Assembly (NCBI GenBank): GCA_024763215.1
Contig: JANTFX010000008.1
Coordinates: forward strand, 1 to 58,835
Direction of reading: 5' to 3'
Length of the DNA stretch: 58,835 nucleotides
Origin: Candidatus Krumholzibacteriia bacterium
GTDB taxonomy: Bacteria; Krumholzibacteriota; Krumholzibacteriia; LZORAL124-64-63
Positions 8,146 to 15,551 of the stretch are shown in pieces. Numbering within the stretch: the stretch's first letter is position 1; the number at the start of each line of letters is the position of its first letter. The position numbers were made by a program, and so were the translations under genes. The notes under the pieces were generated by a model. It saw nothing but the letters and a program-made list of their open reading frames with translations. It ran no database searches and was not told the origin of the DNA.

Positions 8146-9309
8146 TCAGGCCAGGCCCAGGAATTTCCCGTTCTCGATGATGGGCCGTTCGCGTCCGTTC
8201 CCGGCCAGGACCACCGACAGCACCTTAACCTGGGGTTGCAGCGCGGGTATGAACACCCGGTCGAGGTGGATCACGGCCTCGGGCGAGCTGAAATCACCCG
8301 GGCCGACGCTGCCGCCAAAATGGTCGCTGCGGCCGAAGGCGATGTGCAGGCCCAGTTTTTCATCGAGCAGGATGCTGCCGGTGGGCGCGAGCCCGAAATC
8401 CCCCAGGACCCCCAGGCCAAGTTCGGCCAGGTTGGCGTATGCCGGCTCCGCGACGATGCGGGCGGCTTCGCGAGCGCTGACGGGGCCGTCGGATATCACG
8501 GACACGGCGCGGTTCCCCTCGATCTCGTACAGCACGACTTCACCGTCGATTTCCACGGGCAGGATCCCCGCCGATCCGCTGGGATCGCCGGGCAGCTCCC
8601 CTTCGTAGGGAACGATGTAGGCCTCGCCCGAAGGCAGGTTGCCCGCGGACCCGTTGGCCGGCAGCAGGCCGCCGGAGGCGTGCCCTTGCCGGTGGCGCAG
8701 GTCCAGGTTCAGCAGGTGGACCCGGTCGGCGGCCCGGAAGCTGAACCGGGCGACCTCGGCCTCGTCGAGCTGGGATTTCAGCAGCATCACACGCCGGTTG
8801 ATCTCGCCGTAGTCGAGCTTGAGGGCCGGGATCATCGAGGGCAGGAACCCCGGCATGGTGGCGGCGCGGAAACCGGCTGGCCCCGTGCCGGCCGCGCGGG
8901 CCGCGACCTTCAAGGGCGCGGTTGCCGACAGCTCGGTCAGGGCGATGACGATGCTGTGGCCGGCGAACACCTCATCCAGCGGCAAGGCCGGCAGGGCCGC
9001 GAGGTCCCGCAGGTGATCCGGAACGGTGCCGGTGTCCCTGTGCATGACCGGCGGCAGGTCGGCGTTGTTGCCGCCTGCGTGCGGGTACCAGAACAGGGAG
9101 ACCGCATCCAGCCCCAGGTCGTCCGCGTGGGGCTCGAGCGCCTGGCGCCAGTCCGCGGCCAGGCGCCGGCGCTGATGCCAGTGGGGATTGTCCGGGAGGC
9201 GGTCGCCGGGCACATCGGCGATCAGGGCCAGCCCGCGGTCTGCCGGTCCGGGCTTGAACACCCTCCTGACGAGCAGCGAAAGTTCCTGGGGGGAAAGATA
9301 TTCACTCAT
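8146..9309 (-). CDS. M29-like metallopeptidase (thermophilic aminopeptidase T family) or related metal enzyme
   Basis: A 387-residue cytoplasmic protein. The C-terminal half carries the ordered blocks of the M29 family: NLPSGEAYIVP with Glu229, AELGLG with Glu296, LLDEKLGLHIAFG with His322, and VIHLD with His348 and Asp350, which would be the metal ligands by comparison with that family. The catalytic tyrosine expected shortly after the first His is not evident (the segment is GRSDHFGG), so it may be a divergent aminopeptidase or belong to the structurally similar dihydroxypyridine-dioxygenase branch. The N-terminal half is less conserved. ATG 9309 follows AGGAG with a 9-bp spacer. It lies upstream of, and in the same direction as, the two-component genes but is separated by a hairpin and a candidate promoter. 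Confidence 0.65.
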   Translation of the reverse strand: MSEYLSPQELSLLVRRVFKPGPADRGLALIADVPGDRLPDNPHWHQRRRLAADWRQALEPHADDLGLDAVSLFWYPHAGGNNADLPPVMHRDTGTVPDHLRDLAALPALPLDEVFAGHSIVIALTELSATAPLKVAARAAGTGPAGFRAATMPGFLPSMIPALKLDYGEINRRVMLLKSQLDEAEVARFSFRAADRVHLLNLDLRHRQGHASGGLLPANGSAGNLPSGEAYIVPYEGELPGDPSGSAGILPVEIDGEVVLYEIEGNRAVSVISDGPVSAREAARIVAEPAYANLAELGLGVLGDFGLAPTGSILLDEKLGLHIAFGRSDHFGGSVGPGDFSSPEAVIHLDRVFIPALQPQVKVLSVVLAGNGRERPIIENGKFLGLA

Positions 9310-9435
9310 GAGGCCTTGCTCCTGTACGGTGGCCAGGGTTATTGTTCTCCGGACAGGTATTCTAGCGAAAAATCGTGGCATTTGTGACGAAAAAAACGAC
9401 CGCCCCGGGTTCCGGTGCGGTCCGCGGGAGGATTC

Positions 9436-10806
9436 ATGGGTTCGGAGCGGGACACCAATCTGGCGCTATTCATCGATTTCGACAACGTGGCCCTGGGCGC
9501 CCGCGACGCGCGGCAGCGCTTCGATATCAAGCTGCTCATGCACCGCATCCTCGAGAAGGGCAAGGTCATCGTCAAGCGGGCCTACGCCGACTGGCACTAC
9601 TACAAGGAGCACATGAACTCCCTGCACGAGGCCGCCATCGAATTGATCGAGGTGCCCATGCCCAAGATCTCGGGCAAGAACAGCGCGGACATCAAGATGG
9701 TCGTCGACGCCATGGACCTCTGCTATTCCAAGCACCACATCGACACCTTCGTGCTGGTGACCGGCGATTCCGATTTTTCGCCCCTGGTCTCCAAGCTCCG
9801 CGAGAACGACAAGCGGGTCATCGGCATCGGCATGAAGAACAGCAGCAGCAAGCTGCTGATCGGCAACTGCGACGAGTTCATCTTCTACGATGACATCTAC
9901 CGCCAGACCCGGGGGCGGGTCACCCGGCCCGTGGTCGGGGTTTCGGGGGAAAAAGGCGAGCTGTTCGACTTCCTGGTCGATACGGTGCAGAGCCTGCTGC
10001 AGGAAAGCAGGGGCGTGCTCTACAGCTCGCTGATCAAGGACACCATGACCCGCAAGAAGCCTGATTTCAACGAGCGCGCCTATGGCTATTCCACCTTCGG
10101 CGATGTGTTGGAGGAGGCGCGCAACCTCGGCCTGCTCCAGGTGGAAAGGGACGCCAAGGCGGGGGGCACCTGGGTGGTGCAGGGCATGGGCAAAGGCGTC
10201 GCGAAGCAGGAAGCAGGCGGCCAGGGGACGGGCGAGCGCGCATCATCGTCCTCCGGTTCCAGCCGCTCCTCGCGGCGTCGCCGCCGGTCCTCGGACCGCA
10301 ACGGCCGTCGTGACCGCCAGGAGCAGCCTGCCGGCGGCAAGGAGCAGCCGGCCGGGGCCTCCGGGACCTCCGGGGCCGCCGCGCCCGCAGACACCGAGAA
10401 AGCCGTGAAGCATGATGCCGGCGCGGCGGACCGTCCGGCCGCCCCAGACAGCAAGCCCCAGACGCCCCCCCAGGATAAGCCCGCCGCTGCTGCCGAGGGC
10501 AGGGCCACCTCCGGCGCTCCGGAGCCGTCCCCGCAACCCGAAGGCGATGGGGCTCCCACCAAGAAGACCAGCGTGAAGAAGACCACCAGGAAGAAGGCGC
10601 CGGCCAAGAAGGCGCCGGCAAAGAAGACTCCTACCAAGAAGGCGTCCACCAAGAAGGCTCCCACCAAGAAGGCTCCGGCCAAGAAAACCACGGTGAAGAA
10701 GAAGACCGCCACCAAGAAGGCCGCAACGAAAAAGACGGCCACCAGGAAGAAAACCACCACGAAGAAGACCGCGAAGAAGGCAACCGCCCGCAAGAACCAG
10801 GATTGA
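9436..10806 (+). CDS. NYN-domain putative ribonuclease with LOTUS/OST-HTH domain and histone H1-like tail
   Basis: A 456-residue, three-part protein. Residues 8-155 form a NYN (LabA/DUF88, PIN-like) domain with acidic residues expected for metal-dependent RNA cleavage: Asp14 and Asp16 in FIDFDN, Asp91, and Asp111/Asp113 in VTGDSDF. Residues about 172-252 resemble an OST-HTH/LOTUS RNA-binding domain ([14 protein letters not shown] ... [13 protein letters not shown]). Residues 255-375 are low-complexity Ser/Arg then Pro/Ala/Glu-rich. Residues 376-456 are about 40 percent lysine in repeats such as KKAPAKKAP, like eukaryotic H1 or bacterial histone-like tails. Start ATG 9436 has GGGAGG at the right distance; an upstream GTG at 9415 does not. 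It is transcribed alone, divergent from the peptidase. Nucleic-acid binding is likely; target RNA is unknown. Confidence 0.85.
   Translation: MGSERDTNLALFIDFDNVALGARDARQRFDIKLLMHRILEKGKVIVKRAYADWHYYKEHMNSLHEAAIELIEVPMPKISGKNSADIKMVVDAMDLCYSKHHIDTFVLVTGDSDFSPLVSKLRENDKRVIGIGMKNSSSKLLIGNCDEFIFYDDIYRQTRGRVTRPVVGVSGEKGELFDFLVDTVQSLLQESRGVLYSSLIKDTMTRKKPDFNERAYGYSTFGDVLEEARNLGLLQVERDAKAGGTWVVQGMGKGVAKQEAGGQGTGERASSSSGSSRSSRRRRRSSDRNGRRDRQEQPAGGKEQPAGASGTSGAAAPADTEKAVKHDAGAADRPAAPDSKPQTPPQDKPAAAAEGRATSGAPEPSPQPEGDGAPTKKTSVKKTTRKKAPAKKAPAKKTPTKKASTKKAPTKKAPAKKTTVKKKTATKKAATKKTATRKKTTTKKTAKKATARKNQD
10566..10800 (+). repeat. Degenerate lysine-rich coding repeat (AAGAAG-based)
   Basis: Within the NYN protein gene, tandem units of about 12 to 15 bp encode KKAP, KKTP and KKAT-like steps. 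The units are in frame and vary at codon third positions, so they look selected at protein level. Confidence 0.7.
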
Positions 10807-10933
10807 CGCGGGCCGGATGATTTTTCTCAATCAGGACCGGTTTCTGCCGATCATGACCATGATAACGGAAGCAGGCTCCCCCACGATGCCTGCTCTGCCC
10901 CGATGGTGATGGACCCGGCAAGGGAGATCGGTC

Positions 10934-11320
10934 ATGTCCCTGGACTTTGCAACCTCTCATGATGTTCTGGACCTCAGCACGGCCATGTCCAACATGGACG
11001 GTGATGTGGAGCTGTTGCAGGAAATCGTCGCCATCTTCATGGAGACGTCCGCTGACCAGATCGAGACCCTGCGGGAGGCCATCCGGACCGGTGATGTCCA
11101 GACGGTGGCCATCGATGCCCACGGCATGAAGGGGGGCGCCTCGAATTTCTGCGCGGGGGCGTTCGTCGAGGCGGCCCTGGCCCTGGAGCTGCTGGCCAAG
11201 GGAGGCTCCCTCGACGGGGCCGAGGAGCTGCTGGAGACCATGGAGCAGCATCTGGAAGAGCTGCGGGAGGTCATCTCGGTGGTCAACTGGGAGGAGCTGG
11301 CGCGCAGCTGGCAGGGTTGA
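10934..11320 (+). CDS. Stand-alone histidine phosphotransfer (HPt) protein
   Basis: A 128-residue all-helical protein. The phospho-accepting site is His63 in DAHGMKGGASNF, the HPt consensus HxxKG(A/S)xxxG-like loop. It would relay phosphate between a hybrid kinase receiver and a response regulator. No hybrid kinase lies nearby; the receiver-only regulator at 7542-8042 is a conceivable partner but is 2.9 kb away on the other strand. ATG 10934 is preceded by AAGGGAGA. A good terminator follows at 11343-11373. Confidence 0.85.
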   Translation: MSLDFATSHDVLDLSTAMSNMDGDVELLQEIVAIFMETSADQIETLREAIRTGDVQTVAIDAHGMKGGASNFCAGAFVEAALALELLAKGGSLDGAEELLETMEQHLEELREVISVVNWEELARSWQG

Positions 11321-11342
11321 GCGCCCGGCGTCCGCATTCTGT

Positions 11343-11373
11343 CCGTCGGCCCTGCGGGGCCGGCGGTTTTTTT
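11343..11373 (+). terminator. Rho-independent terminator after the HPt gene
   Basis: A 10-bp stem with one G-U pair (CCGTCGGCCC / GGGCCGGCGG), loop TGCG, followed directly by seven T at 11367-11373. Confidence 0.9.
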
Positions 11374-11437
11374 ATGGGAGATCGCGGTGTGCTGCGGTAG
11401 TCTGAGGCCGGGCGCAGCAACCGTATCGGAGAACTCC

Positions 11438-12403
11438 ATGGTCACCCGCGATGACATCCTTCAGGCCGCCGAGAGAATCAGGGACAGGATCCACCGGACA
11501 CCCGTTCTTACCTGCCGGGCCATGGACAGGCTGATCGGGGCGCGCCTGTTTTTCAAGTGCGAGAATTTCCAGAAGGTCGGCGCCTTCAAGATGCGCGGCG
11601 CCTGCAACGCGGTGTTCAGCCTGGGCGAACAGGATGCGGCCCGGGGCGTCGCGACGCATTCCTCGGGCAACCACGCCCAGGCTCTTGCCCTGGCCGCCCG
11701 GATGCGCGGGGTCCCGGCCCACGTGGTCATGCCCGTCGGCTCCCCCGCGGTCAAGCGGGAGGCGGTCCTTGGGTACGGGGCGCAGGTCACCGACTGCGAA
11801 CCGACTCTCCAGGCCCGTGAGGAGACCCTGGCCGAGGTCGTGCGGAGCACCGGGGCTACCTTCATCCATCCCTACGACGATGAGCGGGTGATCGCGGGGC
11901 AGGGCACGGCGGCTCTGGAACTGCTGGACCAGGTCCGGGATCTGGATGTGGTGCTGGCGCCGGTGGGCGGAGGCGGGCTCCTATCCGGGACGGCCATCGC
12001 GTGCGCGGGAGCGGGCCGACCGCCCCGGGTCATCGCCTGCGAACCTGAAGGCGCCGACGATGCGGCCCGTTCCCTGGCCGCCGGGCGCATCATCCCCTCG
12101 GTCGACCCCGATACCGTCGCGGACGGGTTGCTGACCTCGCTGGGCGGGCTGACGTTCCCGATCATCCGCCGCCACGTCGAGGCCGTCTGGACCGTCCCGG
12201 ATCAGGACACCATCCGGGCCATGCGCCTGATCTGGGAGCGCATGAAGATCGTGGTCGAGCCCTCGGCCGCCGTGTGTATGGGCGCCTTGCTGGGCCGCTC
12301 CCGCGAGGTCGCGGGCCTGCGCGTGGGGATCATCCTCTCCGGGGGCAACGTGGACCTGGACCGGCTGCCCTGGGCGGTCCGGCAAGACGAACCGAAAGGC
12401 TGA
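11438..12403 (+). CDS. PLP-dependent threonine/serine dehydratase or serine racemase-like enzyme
   Basis: A 321-residue fold-type II PLP enzyme without the C-terminal ACT regulatory domain of biosynthetic IlvA, so it matches catabolic threonine dehydratase, serine racemase or hydroxyaspartate dehydratase lengths. The PLP lysine is Lys51 in GAFKMRGA, the substrate loop is HSSGNHAQA (74-82) and the phosphate cup is GGGGL (177-181). Expected reactions are deamination of Thr/Ser to 2-oxo acids and ammonia, or racemisation. It heads a tight plus-strand run: the thioesterase gene begins 6 bp after its stop. ATG 11438 has a GGAG site upstream. Substrate is not resolvable from sequence. Confidence 0.85.
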   Translation: MVTRDDILQAAERIRDRIHRTPVLTCRAMDRLIGARLFFKCENFQKVGAFKMRGACNAVFSLGEQDAARGVATHSSGNHAQALALAARMRGVPAHVVMPVGSPAVKREAVLGYGAQVTDCEPTLQAREETLAEVVRSTGATFIHPYDDERVIAGQGTAALELLDQVRDLDVVLAPVGGGGLLSGTAIACAGAGRPPRVIACEPEGADDAARSLAAGRIIPSVDPDTVADGLLTSLGGLTFPIIRRHVEAVWTVPDQDTIRAMRLIWERMKIVVEPSAAVCMGALLGRSREVAGLRVGIILSGGNVDLDRLPWAVRQDEPKG

Positions 12404-12409
12404 GCGAAC

Positions 12410-12856
12410 ATGGAGCACACCCTGCGGATCAAGGTGCGCGGATATCATTGCGATTTCTACGGGCATGTCAACAACGCCCGCTACCTGGAATTCCTGGAGG
12501 AGGCGCGCTGGTCCTATCTGGAGACAGGCCTGGACCTGCAGGAATGGAAGCGCAGGGGGCTGGGTTTCGTGGTCACGGCCGTGACCATCAGGTATCTCCG
12601 CCCCGCCGGCCTCAACACGGTGCTGGAGGTGCGGTCGCAGATGGCGGCCGTCGGCGAGCGCAGGGGCGTCATCAACCAGGAGGTGGCCGATACCGCGGAC
12701 GGCAAGCTCGTGGCCGCGGCCGAGGTGACCTTCGCGGTGGTGGACCTGACAACCGGCCGTGGTGTGCCCCTTTCCGGGGAGATAGCGGAAATTCTGGAAC
12801 ACGGCCTGGCCGGGCCGCCGGCAGGTGGCCCCGGTGACGACGGGGAGGAATCATGA
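12410..12856 (+). CDS. 4HBT-type acyl-CoA thioesterase
   Basis: A 148-residue single hot-dog-fold protein. The signature CDFYGHVNNARYLEFLEEAR at residues 14-33 contains the catalytic Asp15 and the HVNN turn of the 4-hydroxybenzoyl-CoA thioesterase/YbgC/FadM group. It should hydrolyse acyl-CoA or acyl-ACP thioesters in the cytoplasm as a tetramer or dimer. It lies between the PLP enzyme (6-bp gap) and the transporter gene, which starts within its stop codon (ATGA overlap). The specific acyl chain is unknown. The C-terminal 20 residues are Pro/Gly-rich and probably disordered. Confidence 0.88.
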   Translation: MEHTLRIKVRGYHCDFYGHVNNARYLEFLEEARWSYLETGLDLQEWKRRGLGFVVTAVTIRYLRPAGLNTVLEVRSQMAAVGERRGVINQEVADTADGKLVAAAEVTFAVVDLTTGRGVPLSGEIAEILEHGLAGPPAGGPGDDGEES

Positions 12857-14121
12857 GCGGAAAAACGGTGGCCGAGCAGGCCACCTGGAGGGAAAAGCTG
12901 CGCGCGGTGGGGCCGGGGATCCTCTTCGCCGGGGCCGCCATCGGCGTTTCCCACCTGGTCCAGTCCACCCGTGCGGGGGCCGGTTACGGGTTCACCCTGC
13001 TGTGGGCGGTGGTGCTGGTCCTGTTCTTCAAGTACCCCTTCTTCCAGTTTTCCCACCGCTACACCGTCGCGGCCCGGGAAAGCATGCTGCACGGTTACCA
13101 GCGCATCGGCCGCTGGGCGCTGGTCCTGTTCATGGTCATCGTTCTGGTCAGCGCGTTCATCACGACCGCGGCGGTGACCATCGTGACCGCGGGCCTTGCC
13201 GGAGCCTTGCTGGGGCTTGATGTTTCCTTGACCTGGCTGAGCCTGGGTCTGCTGGCCCTGATCACGGTGATCCTGCTGGGGGGGCGCTACGGCCTGCTGG
13301 ATATGGGCATGAAGATCATGGTGCTGGTGCTGGGCGTGCTGACCCTGGTGGCGGTCACCGTGGCCTTCGGCCATGGGGCGGTGGGGGACCCCGCCTGGCG
13401 GGATCCGTCGGTGTGGTCGGTGGGCGGGATGACCTTCCTGCTCGCCTTGATGGGCTGGATGCCCGCGCCCCTGGATATCAGCGTCTGGTCTTCCCTGTGG
13501 ATCCTGGAGAAGCACCGTGAAGATCCCACCATACCCGAACGGGCCGGCGCGCTGCTGGATTTCAACCTCGGCTACGGCGCCTGCGTGGTCCTGGCCATCG
13601 CCTTCGTGAGCTTCGGAGCCCTGGTGATGCACGGCACGGGGGTGGAATTTTCCGCCTCGGGCCTGGAGTTCAGCAAGCAGCTGATCAGCATGTACACCGA
13701 CACCCTCGGCGCCTGGACGCGTCCGGTCATCGCCCTGGTGGCGTTCATCACCATGTTCTCGACCACCTTGACGGTGATGGACGGCTACGCGCGCACCCTC
13801 GGCAGCGGCATCATGATCCTGGCCGACGCCGGGGACAAGCTGCGCAAGAAGCTGTACCCCTTGTTCCTGGTCCTGCAGATCATCCTGGCCGTGCTGATCA
13901 TCAGCCGCTTCCTGGGCGCCATGAAATCCCTGGTGGACATCGTGACCGTGACGGCATTTTTGGCCGCGCCCCTGGTGGCGGCGCTGAACTTCAGGGTGAT
14001 GTTCCTGCCTACGGTGCCGCAAGGGCAGCGCCTCGGCCGGGGCATGATCGCCTACTGCACGGCGGGGATGGTGTTCCTGGTCGGTTTCAGCCTGGTGTGG
14101 TTGAAGGTCCGCTGGTTCTGA
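12853..14121 (+). CDS. Nramp-family membrane transporter lacking canonical metal-binding motifs
   Basis: A 422-residue protein with about 11 predicted transmembrane helices and the LeuT-like Nramp framework: the first helix contains GPGILFAGAAIGVSHL (20-35) followed by a GAGYGFTLLW segment, as in MntH. However, the DPGN metal motif of helix 1 is replaced by GVSH (31-34), and the MPHN motif of helix 6 by MPAP (203-206). Manganese or iron transport as in MntH is therefore doubtful. Similar divergent Nramp-like proteins are, as I recall, widespread in Bacteroidetes but functionally unassigned. Translation is coupled to the thioesterase gene by an ATGA overlap, hinting at an organic or acyl-related substrate; that is speculation. 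Confidence 0.8.
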   Translation: MSGKTVAEQATWREKLRAVGPGILFAGAAIGVSHLVQSTRAGAGYGFTLLWAVVLVLFFKYPFFQFSHRYTVAARESMLHGYQRIGRWALVLFMVIVLVSAFITTAAVTIVTAGLAGALLGLDVSLTWLSLGLLALITVILLGGRYGLLDMGMKIMVLVLGVLTLVAVTVAFGHGAVGDPAWRDPSVWSVGGMTFLLALMGWMPAPLDISVWSSLWILEKHREDPTIPERAGALLDFNLGYGACVVLAIAFVSFGALVMHGTGVEFSASGLEFSKQLISMYTDTLGAWTRPVIALVAFITMFSTTLTVMDGYARTLGSGIMILADAGDKLRKKLYPLFLVLQIILAVLIISRFLGAMKSLVDIVTVTAFLAAPLVAALNFRVMFLPTVPQGQRLGRGMIAYCTAGMVFLVGFSLVWLKVRWF

Positions 14122-14171
14122 CGGCCGAGCGGCGCCAGGCGGGGCAGGTATGCGAGCCTTGACGATAGGAG

Positions 14172-14295
14172 CATGACCCCTTGTCCTCAGGGACGGAGGC
14201 CCCTGACATCGTGTCAGGGGCCTCCTCGGCTTTCCGGCCCTTCCGCCCTCCGTGGCTCACGGGCCTCCAAGACGCCCTGATGACAAGGGGTCATG
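14172..14295. repeat. Nested palindromic element (21-bp inverted repeats around a 13-bp hairpin)
   Basis: Outer arms at 14172-14192 and 14275-14295 are inverted copies of 21 bp with one mismatch (core ATGACCCCTTGTC / GACAAGGGGTCAT). Inside, 14195-14207 and 14213-14225 form a perfect 13-bp stem with a 5-nt loop. Further inside, ACGGAGG (14193-14199) and GGCCTCC (14262-14268) can pair alternatively. The element lies between two convergent genes. It could be a compound bidirectional terminator, a REP/REPIN-type sequence or a miniature transposon; no target-site duplication is visible. Confidence 0.75.
14195..14225. terminator. Perfect 13-bp GC-rich hairpin between convergent genes
   Basis: Stem GGAGGCCCCTGAC / GTCAGGGGCCTCC, loop ATCGT. 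It lies 73 bp after the Nramp-like gene. Only a short T-rich stretch follows, so intrinsic termination is plausible but not certain. Confidence 0.55.
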
Positions 14296-14323
14296 CCTCT
14301 CTCATCATGACCCTCATGCCTCT
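14291..14323 (+). repeat. 10-bp direct repeat TCATGCCTCT
   Basis: Two exact copies at 14291-14300 and 14314-14323, the first overlapping the right arm of the palindromic element. Confidence 0.5.
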
Positions 14324-14362
14324 TCCGCCTGGAAAGACCCGGCCGTCATAACCATCGGATCT

Positions 14363-15334
14363 TCAATCGCCACCCTGCACGAGGGGATCGAACGCCTCCT
14401 TGAGGCCGGCCTGGAGGGCGGCGACATCCTCGGGCGACCACTGCGCGGGATCTTCCCGCACGAAGGTCGTGCGGTCCTGGCGGTTGTCGAAGCGGCCCAC
14501 GGGCAGGTAGTAGACGCGGCCATCCTTCTCGACCTTCACGGTATCGGGCCGGTCGGATTGGTCCAGCAGCCATTGCATGTCGTCGCAGCCGTAATCCCCG
14601 TACATGACGGCCAGGGGCACGCCGTGGTGCAGGATGCTGCCCGGGTCGTCGGGATCGGTGCGGGCCTCGTTCTTGCGACGCGATTCCTCGGGGGTGACCC
14701 AGATGTACAGGATGCTCGCCTTGGACAGGATTTCCGGGCTCAGCTGGGCCAGGCTGTGGCGGTAGCCGAACGGCCTGGGCAGGGGCAGGGGCGAACCGTC
14801 GGCCCCGCCGCGGGCGAACTCGATGACCACCGTCTTGCCCTCGAGGGAGTCGGGGACTTCGGCCACCTTGGCGGCCAGGATCTCCGCCGCGTCGTCCTCC
14901 ACCGCAGCGGCGATTTCCGCGCACAAATCCGCCGGCAAGGAGGACAGGGCGGGGGCGCCGCCGGCCCGGTTGCGGGCCGCGTCGATGCGTTCGAAAAGCC
15001 AGGGCGCGGCGGCATCCGGGGCGGGTTTCCTGCCTGCGGCCATGTCCTGGTAATCCTCGTTGATGAGCTCGATCAGCGTCAGCCAGTCGATGGGGTCGCG
15101 GAAAGGCAGGGCGGGGGACAGGAAGAACAGCCCCTCGCGGCCGCGTGCGGTCAACTCGTCGGTGACCCGGCGCATGAAGTGGACATAGGGAAAATCGTCC
15201 AGCTGGACGGTGTGGCCGATGCCGAACTGGTCGTGGCACTCGGCGGGCGAAAGCGAGGCCAGATAGCGGCGGACCTCCGATTTTCCGCTGGCGGGCAGGG
15301 CCAGCAGGAGCAGCACATCTATGTGTTTGGACAT
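14363..15334 (-). CDS. Hypothetical P-loop protein
   Basis: A 323-residue cytoplasmic protein that I do not recognise. Its start is MSKHIDVLLLLALPASGKSE, where PASGKS (14-19) fits a Walker A/P-loop of the kinase type directly after a first beta-strand. A second short hydrophobic strand, KASILYIWVTPEESRRKN, is followed by basic residues that could form a lid, as in small-molecule kinases or adenylylsulfate kinase-like folds. The C-terminal part contains an FDNRQDRTTFVRE segment. ATG 15334 has AAAGGA upstream; an earlier in-frame ATG at 15364 has no such site. It stands alone, convergent with the Nramp-like gene and divergent from the secreted protease. Nucleotide-dependent phosphotransfer is inference only. 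Confidence 0.75.
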   Translation of the reverse strand: MSKHIDVLLLLALPASGKSEVRRYLASLSPAECHDQFGIGHTVQLDDFPYVHFMRRVTDELTARGREGLFFLSPALPFRDPIDWLTLIELINEDYQDMAAGRKPAPDAAAPWLFERIDAARNRAGGAPALSSLPADLCAEIAAAVEDDAAEILAAKVAEVPDSLEGKTVVIEFARGGADGSPLPLPRPFGYRHSLAQLSPEILSKASILYIWVTPEESRRKNEARTDPDDPGSILHHGVPLAVMYGDYGCDDMQWLLDQSDRPDTVKVEKDGRVYYLPVGRFDNRQDRTTFVREDPAQWSPEDVAALQAGLKEAFDPLVQGGD

Positions 15335-15401
15335 TTTCGGGTCCTTTCTCGTCGCGCGTGGCATGGGGACGTGGGGAAGATCTCCAGGACCAATATTCGG
15401 T

Positions 15402-15420
15402 TTGACGGCTTCTGCGTCAA
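15402..15420. promoter_or_regulatory. Small inverted repeat in a divergent promoter region
   Basis: TTGACG, 7-bp spacer, CGTCAA. It lies in the 217-bp gap between the P-loop gene and the secreted protease and could be an operator; each half also resembles a -35 box in the two opposite directions. Confidence 0.3.
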
Positions 15421-15551
15421 GAACGACGCCCGGCGCCCGGGTCGCAATACGATTTTTCCACCTTTGCGGTTCAGATCCCCGGTCACCGGCCGATCATGAC
15501 CACGAGAGGCTTCACGAGCCATGATCCAGCCCCCAGGTACGGAGGATAGCC

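Noticed and set aside
10566-10800. Simple-sequence DNA expansion as an assembly artefact
   Set aside because: Codon third positions and unit spacing vary, and the reading frame is kept to a normal stop, so it is best read as a genuine lysine-rich tail.
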